DNA from: Staphylococcus cohnii subsp. cohnii
Lineage (GTDB): Bacteria > Bacillota > Bacilli > Staphylococcales > Staphylococcaceae
DNA: 64,000 bases
NCBI RefSeq assembly: GCF_002902365.1
Contig: NZ_PPQC01000014.1
Coordinates: forward strand, 1-64,000
Reading direction: 5' to 3'
Shown here: positions 57,270-64,000 of the stretch, piece after piece
How positions within the stretch are numbered: the stretch's first letter is position 1
Layout: every line of letters begins with the position of its first letter
Notes under the pieces: generated by a model
What the model saw: only the letters and a program-made list of their open reading frames with translations
Told to the model about the DNA's origin: nothing
Database searches by the model: none
Program-made: the position numbers and the translations under genes

Positions 57270-58706
57270 ATGTCGGAGAATGTTATATCTAATAAAAAAA
57301 GAAATACGATTATATTAGTTATGCTAAGTAGTGCTTTTGTAGCGATGCTAAATCAAACATTGCTTAATACCGCACTACCAGCAATTATTACGGGATTAGA
57401 AATAACTGATACAACTGCTCAATGGTTAATTACAGGTTTTATGTTAGTGAATGGCATCATGATTCCACTAACAGCCTTTCTCATGGATCGATTTCATACA
57501 AGACCACTCTATATTTTTTCTATGAGTGCGTTCCTCATTGGTTCGATCATTGCAGCACTTTCGCCTACATTTGGCTTACTCATGTTTGCACGTGTGATTC
57601 AAGCTATTGGCGCAGGTATACTCTTACCGCTTATGCAATTCACTGTTTTCACACTGTTCCCTTCTGAGAAACGTGGATTTGCAATGGGACTTACCGGTAT
57701 AGTAGCACAATCAGCACCAGCAATCGGACCAACCTTAACTGGGTTTTTAATTGATACATTTAGCTGGCGAGCACCATTTATTGTGGTAGCTTTTATTGCG
57801 ATTATTGCATTTATTGTAGGTGCGATATTTGTAGAAAGTAATAACGAAACCAAACATACACAATTAGACAAAACCTCTGTTATATATTCAACATTAGGCT
57901 TTGGTTTAATGCTTTACGGCTTTAGTAGCGCAGGCAACTTAGGTTTCACATCACCAATCGTTATTATTTCACTTATTGTGGGAATCTTAATTGTTACCAT
58001 TTTCGTAACAAGACAAATTAGAATCGATAATCCGCTATTAAATATGCGCGTATTTACAAATCGTACATTTTCACTATCTGCATTTGCATCTATGGTATTA
58101 TTTATCGGAATTGTAGGCCCAGCATTATTGATTCCAATTTATGTCCAATCAGGCTTAGGTCTATCTGCAATTCTGTCAGGTCTTGTTATCTTACCAGGTG
58201 CAGTAGTCAACGCATTCATGTCCGTCTATACAGGGAAAATATATGACAAATATGGCTTGAAAGTATTGGCGATTCCTGGATTTATACTGTTAATTTTTAT
58301 GACAATTCTACATTGTTTCTTAACGTCAGAGACACCTTATTGGTATATTGTCGTTATTTACGCAATAAGAATGTTTGCTGTAGCATTGATTATAATGCCA
58401 CTGAATACAATTGGTATTAACGCATTAGAAAGCAAAAATATTTCACATGGTACTGCGATCATCAATTCTTTAAGAATTATTGCAGGTGCGATTGGTACTG
58501 CCATTATGATTACAATTATGGCAATTGTTCGTACAAACTATGTTCCAAGTGAAAATCAGTCCAAAACAGACATTGCACAACAAGCGACCGTCCAAGGTGT
58601 TGACGCAGCATTTGCATTCACGACGCTTTTATTAATTATTGGTTTTATATTAACACTACTACTGATAAAAACAAAAAACAAAGCGGAAAATACGCATGAA
58701 GTATAA
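57270..58706 (+). CDS. MFS multidrug transporter (EmrB/QacA, DHA2 family)
   Basis: This 478-residue protein has about fourteen membrane helices. Motifs are LNQTLLNTALPAI in helix 1, a motif A variant in MDRFHTRPLY and motif C in GLTGIVAQSAPAIGPTLTG. It probably exports drugs or lipophilic compounds; LmrB- and SdrM-like proteins are near relatives. AAGGAGA lies before the ATG. It is a single-gene unit with a strong hairpin after it. No adjacent TetR or MarR regulator was seen. Confidence 0.88.
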   Translation: MSENVISNKKRNTIILVMLSSAFVAMLNQTLLNTALPAIITGLEITDTTAQWLITGFMLVNGIMIPLTAFLMDRFHTRPLYIFSMSAFLIGSIIAALSPTFGLLMFARVIQAIGAGILLPLMQFTVFTLFPSEKRGFAMGLTGIVAQSAPAIGPTLTGFLIDTFSWRAPFIVVAFIAIIAFIVGAIFVESNNETKHTQLDKTSVIYSTLGFGLMLYGFSSAGNLGFTSPIVIISLIVGILIVTIFVTRQIRIDNPLLNMRVFTNRTFSLSAFASMVLFIGIVGPALLIPIYVQSGLGLSAILSGLVILPGAVVNAFMSVYTGKIYDKYGLKVLAIPGFILLIFMTILHCFLTSETPYWYIVVIYAIRMFAVALIIMPLNTIGINALESKNISHGTAIINSLRIIAGAIGTAIMITIMAIVRTNYVPSENQSKTDIAQQATVQGVDAAFAFTTLLLIIGFILTLLLIKTKNKAENTHEV

Positions 58707-58774
58707 TTTTAAATCTATTTAAGTGAAAGTAGCAATGCTTAAACAACTCGAACGGTGAAAAACTTACTAAGATT

Positions 58775-58822
58775 AGCTATGAAGAAATCTATGACGATAG
58801 ATTTCTTCATAGCTATTTTATT
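58775..58822 (+). terminator. Terminator of the multidrug transporter gene
   Basis: AGCTATGAAGAAATCTAT pairs with ATAGATTTCTTCATAGCT, followed by ATTTTATTATT on the plus strand. Confidence 0.85.
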
Positions 58823-58916
58823 ATTCAATATTTCGTATTGTTGTCTCACTTTCTTAGGGGACAGCTTAAGCCTGTAGTCTTCAGCTTGTCCTGTCCCCTT
58901 AAGAGTCTCGCCAAAA
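58820..58916 (-). repeat. Dispersed-type structured repeat
   Basis: On the minus strand it begins ATTTTGGCGAGACTCTTAAG and contains GGGGACAG/CTGTCCCC and CAATAC/GTATTG-like stems around GAAGACTACAGGC. It matches from memory a family of staphylococcal intergenic repeats (GGCGAGACTC, then GAAGACT). It forms one structured block with the terminator before it. A 63-codon frame over it is not coding. Confidence 0.6.
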
Positions 58917-59142
58917 TACAACATATTCATATGTAATTTCTCATTGACGTACTTTAAAAAAAGGCTCTATTTCAACTCAAAATGATGTTAAAAATTATTC
59001 TACATGCATACATCCAAAATTAATTTTTATGTTGCTGTTTGTGGCTATTACCATTCTTTTATAAGATTAGCTTCAATGATGTATTAATGCTAAGCAATTT
59101 TTCAAGAGTAATTAATATTTTATTGGTAGTAAAAAACAAAAA

Positions 59143-59193
59143 ATAGGTGCAAATCCGCAGCAACAACTAACAAGTTGACTTTGAATTTGCACC
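59143..59193 (+). terminator. Hairpin in the gap before the cold-shock gene
   Basis: AGGTGCAAAT and ATTTGCACCT close a stem with an inner CAAC/GTTG. No gene is seen just upstream on the plus strand; it may belong to an unrecognised RNA. Confidence 0.5.
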
Positions 59194-59244
59194 TTTAAAA
59201 GTGAATACACACATATAATTTCAAATATTGATTTTAAGACAAAT

Positions 59245-59275
59245 AAAAAAAGACGAGCGTTGCTCGTCTTTTTTA
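59245..59275. terminator. Terminator of the cold-shock gene
   Basis: AAAAAAAGACGAGC pairs with GCTCGTCTTTTTT on either strand, directly downstream of the csp stop. Confidence 0.92.
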
Positions 59276-59282
59276 TGCGTTA

Positions 59283-59483
59283 TTATAATTTAATAACGTT
59301 AGCTGCTTGAGGTCCGCGGTCGCCTTCAACGATTTCGAATTCAACAGCTTGTCCTTCTTCTAATGATTTGTAGCCGTCTTGGTTAATTGCTGAGAAGTGT
59401 ACGAATACATCGTTTCCGCCTTCTACTTCGATAAAACCAAAACCTTTTTCTGAGTTAAACCATTTAACTGTACCGTTATTCAT
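59283..59483 (-). CDS. cspA: Cold-shock protein (CspA-like)
   Basis: This 66-residue single OB-fold protein has RNP1 (KGFGFIEV) and RNP2 (VFVHFS). It binds single-stranded RNA and DNA and prevents RNA structure. It is closest in my recollection to S. aureus CspA ([19 protein letters not shown]). The start at 59483 is preceded by GGAGG. A promoter near 59604-59609 gives a 5' leader of about 110 bases, which in this family can control translation with temperature or by self-regulation. Confidence 0.93.
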   Translation of the reverse strand: MNNGTVKWFNSEKGFGFIEVEGGNDVFVHFSAINQDGYKSLEEGQAVEFEIVEGDRGPQAANVIKL

Positions 59484-59632
59484 AATAAAAATCCTCCAAG
59501 TGCTTTTGCACAAAAATTTGTAATCTGTCTAAAAAATCAAAAGGAGTAAATTCAAAAGAATAAAACTACAAATCAATTTCACGAACTAAATTACTTAATA
59601 CCTAGTATAACGAATAATTCGACCTTTGTATA
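59484..59632 (-). promoter_or_regulatory. Promoter and long 5' leader of the cold-shock gene
   Basis: On the minus strand TATACA (59627-59632), 17 bases, then TATACT (59604-59609) give a start near 59597. The leader is about 113 bases, long for such a small gene. A short TTTTGTGCAAAAGCA dyad lies just before the ribosome site. Confidence 0.5.
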
Positions 59633-59826
59633 CCCCTATTTTCAAAAAAATATATTTTGCACTTTATTTTTAGTAATATAATCCATTAGTGAATATATAC
59701 TATTTAATCACTAATGAAAAAATGACAAAATTGTTATATTAAAATGCTTTTTTGTAATTTAAAAATATAGCAAACGATGCAAACAACTTTTACATTATAG
59801 ATAGTTACTTTAAGGAGGTAATAAGT

Positions 59827-60243
59827 ATGAACAGATTTATAAAAGTACTTCTAAGCATCTTTATTATCATTGTCATTGTTCTTATCGGTCTTTTTGGCTG
59901 GAAAGTTTACGCAGAAAAAAACGCAGACAATCCTGACATCGTTAGTTTTGCCAAATTAAACCCCCTCATTACTAATGAAGCATATTACGTAAAAACTCAA
60001 AAACCAACAAAAGTTGAACACGATAAAGATGATAAAGGAGAATCTTTTGTCACATATAATTATAAGCAAGATGGCTATAATAAAAAAGGTGAAAAAAGAC
60101 ACTTAGATTTTAATGGTTTTGGTGAAAAACCATTAAAAACAGATCATTTCTTAAAATTAGATACCGAACTTGGTCATGTCCAAAGTTATGAAGAAGTATC
60201 TAAAGATAAAGTACCTAAAAAAGCATTAAATCAACTTAAATAA
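59827..60243 (+). CDS. YxeA-family (DUF1093) membrane-anchored protein
   Basis: This 138-residue protein has an N-terminal membrane anchor (about 5-27) and an outside domain typical of DUF1093/YxeA (NEAYYVKTQKPTKVE, then YNYKQDGYNKKGEK). The role is unknown; Bacillus homologues occur near transport genes and in cell-envelope stress regulons. AAGGAGG lies before the ATG. It stands alone, followed by a strong terminator. Confidence 0.8.
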   Translation: MNRFIKVLLSIFIIIVIVLIGLFGWKVYAEKNADNPDIVSFAKLNPLITNEAYYVKTQKPTKVEHDKDDKGESFVTYNYKQDGYNKKGEKRHLDFNGFGEKPLKTDHFLKLDTELGHVQSYEEVSKDKVPKKALNQLK

Positions 60244-60283
60244 TTCACTTAATAAAAAAGTCACTTTAATGTGCTGATAATAT

Positions 60284-60345
60284 AAAAAGCGCGCAAGTTA
60301 GAAATATTTATTTTCAAAATATAACTTTCTAACTTGCGCGCTTTG
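60284..60345. terminator. Strong terminator after the YxeA-like gene
   Basis: AAAGCGCGCAAGTTAGAAA pairs with TTTCTAACTTGCGCGCTTT. It lies between converging genes and may serve both. Confidence 0.92.
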
Positions 60346-60370
60346 TTTGTAATGATTTAGTGACTACGCC

Positions 60371-60676
60371 TTAGTTATTCATTCTTTTGACTATTTCATG
60401 CTTAATAATCATTAATGCTTGGCTATACTTAGAACTTGTATTTTCTTGAGTGTTAATAATCAAAATATCTACTAAATCATCATTATTCATTTGAACTAAT
60501 TCTTGTCGAAATTGATCAATATTTTCTACTAATCTCTTATGGTTGGGCTGATACTTATCTATAACATAATACTGATCAGCACCTAGTCCACCCTCTTCAA
60601 TCATTTTAGAAATTTCATCTGAACGCATTTCATCAGTTCTATCTATTTTTATATCTTTATTGTAATCATTAACCAT
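60371..60676 (-). CDS. Conserved-type hypothetical protein, 101 residues
   Basis: This 101-residue acidic, soluble protein was not recognised. It begins MVNDYNKDIKIDRTDEMRSDE, has a short YYVIDKY segment, and its second half is helical (KRLVENIDQFRQELVQMNN). No membrane helix or signal. The ATG at 60676 follows GGGGGA. It is convergent with the YxeA-like gene. Confidence 0.65.
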   Translation of the reverse strand: MVNDYNKDIKIDRTDEMRSDEISKMIEEGGLGADQYYVIDKYQPNHKRLVENIDQFRQELVQMNNDDLVDILIINTQENTSSKYSQALMIIKHEIVKRMNN

Positions 60677-61200
60677 TCGAATCCCCCATTTCATTCACCA
60701 AATCCATCTCAAATTAAGGTTACATGATATCAAGTTAACTTTTTGACCCCTAAACTTAAAACAATAAATCAAGTCATACCACTTACAATGAATTAAAATT
60801 ACTCCAAAAGTTATATATTACATCTATACCCTGAAATTATATTTTAAACTTTAATTTAGATAATTCTTATTTATACTTATAATTTAATAAAACGATATAA
60901 AAAATCGACAAAATGGCACCAATTTTCTATATCGTCCATAAAAACACCGAAATCATATACCTCATCCCCTTATAATGAACCTATTTTATATCTATCCTTT
61001 TTAAAATTTTTCAAAACATTTCATTATTTTATACTATTATAATGCATTATATTCTTTGGGTATAAGATGAAATTGACTATCCATGAAACAGATTCATAAG
61101 TTTTGAGAGCAATATCACAACAATAGCGTCCATAAAAATAAAAATCGCTATATGATATAATCTATCTCGCTTTTGACTAACGTTTCATGAATCAATAATA
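60677..61200. other. AT-rich gap with no supported gene
   Basis: About 520 bases with no frame that has a ribosome site on either strand. It is among the most AT-rich stretches of the window. Confidence 0.5.
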
Positions 61201-61204
61201 TAGT

Positions 61205-61236
61205 AAAGACTGAGACAACATTTGCCCCAGTCTTTG
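61205..61236 (+). terminator. Staphylococcal-type hairpin with no obvious gene
   Basis: AAAGACTGAGACA and GCCCCAGTCTTT form a stem of the common staphylococcal CTGGGACA-type terminators. No gene precedes it on the plus strand, so it may end an unseen RNA. Confidence 0.55.
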
Positions 61237-61268
61237 ATACTTCTAATATTTTTCTATCATTTCAACGC

Positions 61269-61430
61269 TTATAATCGTTTTTTTGCGTCAATACCAATCC
61301 ATATATTTGTTATTAAACCGACAATTCCCATAACTAATGATGGTATAACAGCATGATTGCTAGTATAAAACGTCACTAAAAACATAAGCAAACCAGTTAT
61401 AATACTGATTAATATAGATGAAAGTTTCAT
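61269..61430 (-). CDS. Small membrane protein, 53 residues
   Basis: This 53-residue protein starts MKLSSILISIITGLLMFL and ends NIWIGIDAKKRL. Two membrane helices (about 4-22 and 28-46) and a positively charged end are seen. AAAAGGAAG lies eight bases before the ATG. It is not recognised. It is one of several small membrane proteins in this 1.3-kb stretch. Confidence 0.65.
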   Translation of the reverse strand: MKLSSILISIITGLLMFLVTFYTSNHAVIPSLVMGIVGLITNIWIGIDAKKRL

Positions 61431-61601
61431 TGGATTACTTCCTTTTCGCTATATTAATTTACATTATTCCTATACTAAAATTCATTTAAAAAGAAATAAA
61501 GACAGTCTGTTGTAGAGTTTTAAAAAATTTGGCGTCACAAATACAATAACTTTTCATTTACAAAACACAGTCAAGTCCCTCTTAACCACACTTAAAGTTT
61601 T

Positions 61602-61796
61602 TCAACTCAATATGTATGCAATCACAAATAATATAATCGAAATAATGAGTGACATTAACCAAAATGGAGAACTCACTAAATCTTTATACGCTTGATCTGG
61701 TGCATTACGCATTTTCAACCGAATAAATTTGATTCCTAAATACAACGCTTCAACAAAATTAACGATCAAAACAATGCTCAACAATATAATAGCCAT
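61602..61796 (-). CDS. Small membrane protein, 64 residues
   Basis: This 64-residue protein has two hydrophobic helices (about 2-24 and 45-63) with a basic loop between (KFIRLKMRNAPDQAYKDL). GGAGGG precedes the ATG. The family is unknown. It faces the 70-residue protein on the other strand, 188 bases away. Confidence 0.7.
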   Translation of the reverse strand: MAIILLSIVLIVNFVEALYLGIKFIRLKMRNAPDQAYKDLVSSPFWLMSLIISIILFVIAYILS

Positions 61797-61984
61797 GGTT
61801 CGCCCTCCAAGATATCATCTGATTTATTCCACATCGTACCACAAGTTTTTTAAAGAATAAATATCGAAATAAATTTTAATTTTTATTACAACATAAAAAC
61901 ATATGTGTTATTTTATAATTAACATTGTATATGATTATTTTTAAAAATTATATGGGTTAGCTATCATAAAGTTGGAGGGGTATT

Positions 61985-62197
61985 GTGCAACTATTTTTAC
62001 TTACACTTTTAGGTATTATTTTCGTTTTTGTATATGCTTCAAATTCAACAATACTTTTACATATCAAACTTATTAGACGAGCTGAAAACGAAGGTACGGC
62101 AGCAATGAATGGTAAACAATGCCGCTTTATGTGGTGTTTGTTTGCAGTTATGGCAACAGGCTTTTATCTATTATTACTCAATTCAAATTTGTTCTAA
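61985..62197 (+). CDS. Small membrane protein, 70 residues
   Basis: This 70-residue protein has a helix at about 3-24, a charged loop (IKLIRRAENEGTAAMNGKQCR) and a helix at about 48-66. The GTG start is chosen because GGAGGGG lies four bases upstream. A hairpin overlaps its 3' end. Function unknown. Confidence 0.65.
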   Translation: MQLFLLTLLGIIFVFVYASNSTILLHIKLIRRAENEGTAAMNGKQCRFMWCLFAVMATGFYLLLLNSNLF

Positions 62198-62214
62198 TAA
62201 ATTTGAATTGAGTA
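62179..62214 (+). terminator. Hairpin overlapping the end of the 70-residue gene
   Basis: CTCAATTCAAATTT pairs with AAATTTGAATTGAG. The first arm is inside the coding sequence. No long T tract follows, so termination is uncertain. Confidence 0.55.
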
Positions 62215-62346
62215 ATAATCAAAATAAGATGATCTTCTACCATAAATGAGAAATGATATAGTTGAATTAAAACTCGAACTGTAAAAAGTATGTTTTTATA
62301 TACTGTATAATATAATAAACACAAAAAATAGCAAAGGAGTCATCGT

Positions 62347-62514
62347 ATGAAATTTGTAAATTTAACGGCTATGACAGAAAAAGGCCTAAACAAGAAGGTT
62401 AATGAATTCTTAGAAGAAAATCCTTATATCGAAATCATTAAGTTTGATTACCAATTAGGATACAGCAGCTGTGGCGTGGGTATTCTTTACAATAAAATGA
62501 AGTCTCAGTCCTAA
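62347..62514 (+). CDS. 55-residue protein, Cse60-like
   Basis: This 55-residue protein begins MKFVNLTAMTEKGLNKKV and continues NEFLEENPYIEII, resembling the small Cse60/DUF2758 proteins (a helix with NEFL, then a strand pair). AAAGGAG lies eight bases before the ATG, and a terminator follows. It is soluble and its function is unknown. Confidence 0.7.
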   Translation: MKFVNLTAMTEKGLNKKVNEFLEENPYIEIIKFDYQLGYSSCGVGILYNKMKSQS

Positions 62515-62567
62515 GCTTATTGTATAGGTAAATATTTAAATAAAACTATACTTGTAATAAAAACAAA

Positions 62568-62597
62568 AGCTGAAACATAATAATGTTTCAGCTATGA
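62568..62597 (+). terminator. Terminator of the Cse60-like gene
   Basis: AGCTGAAACAT pairs with ATGTTTCAGCT around a four-base loop, about 55 bases past the stop. Confidence 0.7.
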
Positions 62598-62716
62598 CTA
62601 TCTTATGGAAAGTAAACGATTGTGACTACATTCACATCATAATATTTCTGTTATGGTTAATGCTATTCAAAATGACATCACTGTAAGATTATCACAAAAG
62701 TAATACCTAAAATGTC

Positions 62717-63205
62717 TTATTTTTGAAAAACTTTAAAATTAACACGTTTACATAAAAATAAACTACCCGCAATCAATGAGATACTGGCTAAAAAAATGGT
62801 TAGTGTTCTATTATCTGAAATCATGCCTGTATCAGGTAATTCTTTTATTGCATTGTGCTTCACGCTATTTTTTGAAGCGTCTAACTGCTGATTTTTATTA
62901 AATCGCTTACTTTCTGCTCCTGGATTTTTAGGGTTTAAACCACCTTCATCTTTTAATTTTTCATTTACTGCATTATTGTGCAAGGATGTCTCACTATTAG
63001 ATTTATGATTAAATTCATTCGTAGCATCTTCTAATTCTTTTGGCTCTTCAACCTCTGCTATATCTTTATGTGGAAACACATTTGGCTCTGTAAATCTTCC
63101 ATCCTTATGCAAAATACCATGAGGAATCTCTTCACCATTTGCCCCTTGACTGCTAAATTGTACAACTGACATTAATAAAGCTGTAGATAATAGTACCTTT
63201 TTCAT
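62717..63205 (-). CDS. Small LPXTG cell-wall-anchored protein
   Basis: This 162-residue protein has a signal peptide (about 1-24, MKKVLLSTALLMSVVQF), a hydrophilic stalk rich in Asn, Lys and Glu (about 25-120), then the sortase signal LPDTG at about 124-128, a hydrophobic segment (LTIFLASISLIAGSLFL) and a positively charged tail (CKRVNFKVFQK). It has no recognised adhesin domain and no YSIRK motif. Sortase A would join it to the wall. GGAAG lies before the ATG. The exposed part is only about 100 residues. It stands alone. Confidence 0.87.
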   Translation of the reverse strand: MKKVLLSTALLMSVVQFSSQGANGEEIPHGILHKDGRFTEPNVFPHKDIAEVEEPKELEDATNEFNHKSNSETSLHNNAVNEKLKDEGGLNPKNPGAESKRFNKNQQLDASKNSVKHNAIKELPDTGMISDNRTLTIFLASISLIAGSLFLCKRVNFKVFQK

Positions 63206-63516
63206 TTTAAAACTTCCTTTCTAATCAAGTTATTGTAATATTAATATCTCACTCACTTTTACTGTTAAAGTGAATTTTCGTAATATAAAATTTTCATTAA
63301 CTACCAAGAAGTTATCTGTTGTATGTATACAATATATTTTATAAATTAATAACGAATACTTGCGGGGGATTACTAATCACTATATTATTGCATTTATTCG
63401 TGTATTAGAGGAATATTTCCAATTAAGTAAAAATATAGCTAGAAAATAGTAATAATATGTAAGTTTTAAATTTAAATATTGCTAATATCGAATCTGTCAA
63501 AATGTTCAAATCAAAA
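63206..63516. other. Gap with no supported gene, upstream of the LPXTG gene
   Basis: About 310 AT-rich bases. A TATATT-like element lies near 63330, but no convincing promoter pair was found. A short open frame ending at 63450 has no start signal. Confidence 0.5.
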
Positions 63517-63519
63517 TAA

Positions 63520-63567
63520 AAAGAGCTGGAAACTGCACCTCAGCAATGTTTCCAGCTCTTTTTATAT
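63520..63567. terminator. Bidirectional terminator
   Basis: AAAAAGAGCTGGAAAC pairs with GTTTCCAGCTCTTTTT. It follows the 87-residue gene on the minus strand. Confidence 0.9.
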
Positions 63568-63576
63568 GATTAAATA

Positions 63577-63840
63577 TTATTCACTTGATTTTGCTTTTTG
63601 AACTTTCAAAATTGTAAATATAATAACTATTGTTATGGTAATGAAATCATAAGAATGTGTAAATGCTTCTCCAAATTCTTTTCCTTGCCAGAAGTAACGA
63701 ATGATGAATAAAAGCGTTGAATGAACAAACAACGCAATAAACATATATATCACTGGTTTATCAAGTAATAGACCAAAAACAAATACAAATAACAGCATTA
63801 TTATAGTAAGTATTAGCATGACTATGTTTGGCATAGACAT
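63577..63840 (-). CDS. Small membrane protein, 87 residues
   Basis: This 87-residue protein has three membrane helices (about 4-24, 30-48 and 64-80) with a charged, aromatic loop (RYFWQGKEFGEAFTHSYDF) and a short basic tail (KVQKAKSSE). It is not recognised. It is followed by a terminator and preceded on the same strand by the end of another small membrane gene, so the two may be co-transcribed. Confidence 0.7.
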   Translation of the reverse strand: MSMPNIVMLILTIIMLLFVFVFGLLLDKPVIYMFIALFVHSTLLFIIRYFWQGKEFGEAFTHSYDFITITIVIIFTILKVQKAKSSE

Positions 63841-63879
63841 ATTAAAACTCCAATCATATAGTATTTTAGTCTTATTCTT

Positions 63880-64000
63880 CTAGAAACCTTTACGTTTAAT
63901 TTGTCTATATGTAAAAACACCAAAAATTATGACAAAAGCGAATTGTACAGTTTTAATTAGCGGTGAGTTAAATTCTAATATTTTAATATGCATCATTGTT
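63880..64000 (-). CDS. Partial or very small membrane protein at the right edge
   Basis: On the minus strand a frame ends with FAFVIIFGVFTYRQIKRKGF and a TAG at 63880. It may start at ATG 63996 (38 residues) or continue past the window. One membrane helix and a basic end are seen. It lies 40 bases before the 87-residue gene on the same strand. Nothing more can be said. Confidence 0.45.
   Translation of the reverse strand, partial: TMMHIKILEFNSPLIKTVQFAFVIIFGVFTYRQIKRKGF

Noticed and set aside
58739-58930. 63-codon frame on the minus strand
   Set aside because: It covers the terminator stem and a structured repeat, and no ribosome site precedes it.

Overview
The window looks like chromosomal DNA of a Staphylococcus, most likely a coagulase-negative species. 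The support is low GC, AGGAGG-type ribosome binding sites, a Bacillota SRP RNA, a YSIRK pre-pro-lipase, an Sle1-type LysM-CHAP hydrolase, a PSM-like peptide and the 5' leader of a staphylococcal rRNA operon. I cannot name the species from sequence alone. I see no prophage, insertion sequence, CRISPR array or integrase.

Layout. 1-470: twin promoters and leader of an rrn operon whose 16S gene lies off the left edge on the minus strand. 0.47-4.3 kb: recR, ybaB, dnaX, a GNAT enzyme and the SRP RNA. 4.3-8.3 kb: treR-treC-treP with a TreR-type operator inside the treP promoter. 8.5-17.7 kb: tRNA-Ser(UGA), gltD-gltB, divergent gltC and a yibE/F-type membrane pair. 17.9-26.8 kb: accessory and housekeeping genes (a NUDIX-GNAT fusion, sle1, arylamine N-acetyltransferase, an orphan ilvD, a LysE/AraC pair). 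27.1-30.0 kb: a secretion/virulence-like patch with an 18-residue PSM-like peptide, a repeat-rich YSIRK lipase, and just upstream of the lipase an undescribed 21-residue strongly amphipathic peptide behind a perfect catabolite-repression (cre) site. 30.2-34.9 kb: SNF and BrnQ transporters, a DUF1801 protein, an esterase and a likely small RNA or attenuator upstream of it. 35.1-57.0 kb: a purine-ureide (allantoin) catabolism island. 57.2-64.0 kb: a multidrug MFS pump, a cold-shock protein, several small membrane proteins and a small LPXTG surface protein.

The allantoin island is the main attraction. It encodes uptake (NCS1 permease), allantoinase, allantoate amidohydrolase, ureidoglycine aminohydrolase, two tandem ureidoglycolate dehydrogenase paralogues, the three-part FdrA/YlbE/YlbF oxamate carbamoyltransferase and a carbamate kinase, under a PucR-type regulator. 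The upper pathway reads intact. Three consecutive genes of the last, ATP-yielding steps (allG-, allH- and allK-like) each carry one in-frame TAA with clearly conserved sequence in frame after it, and the pucG-like aminotransferase has two single-base homopolymer frameshifts. Either this pathway is decaying selectively at its end, or the assembly has clustered errors, or the TAA codons are read through. Resequencing would separate these first.
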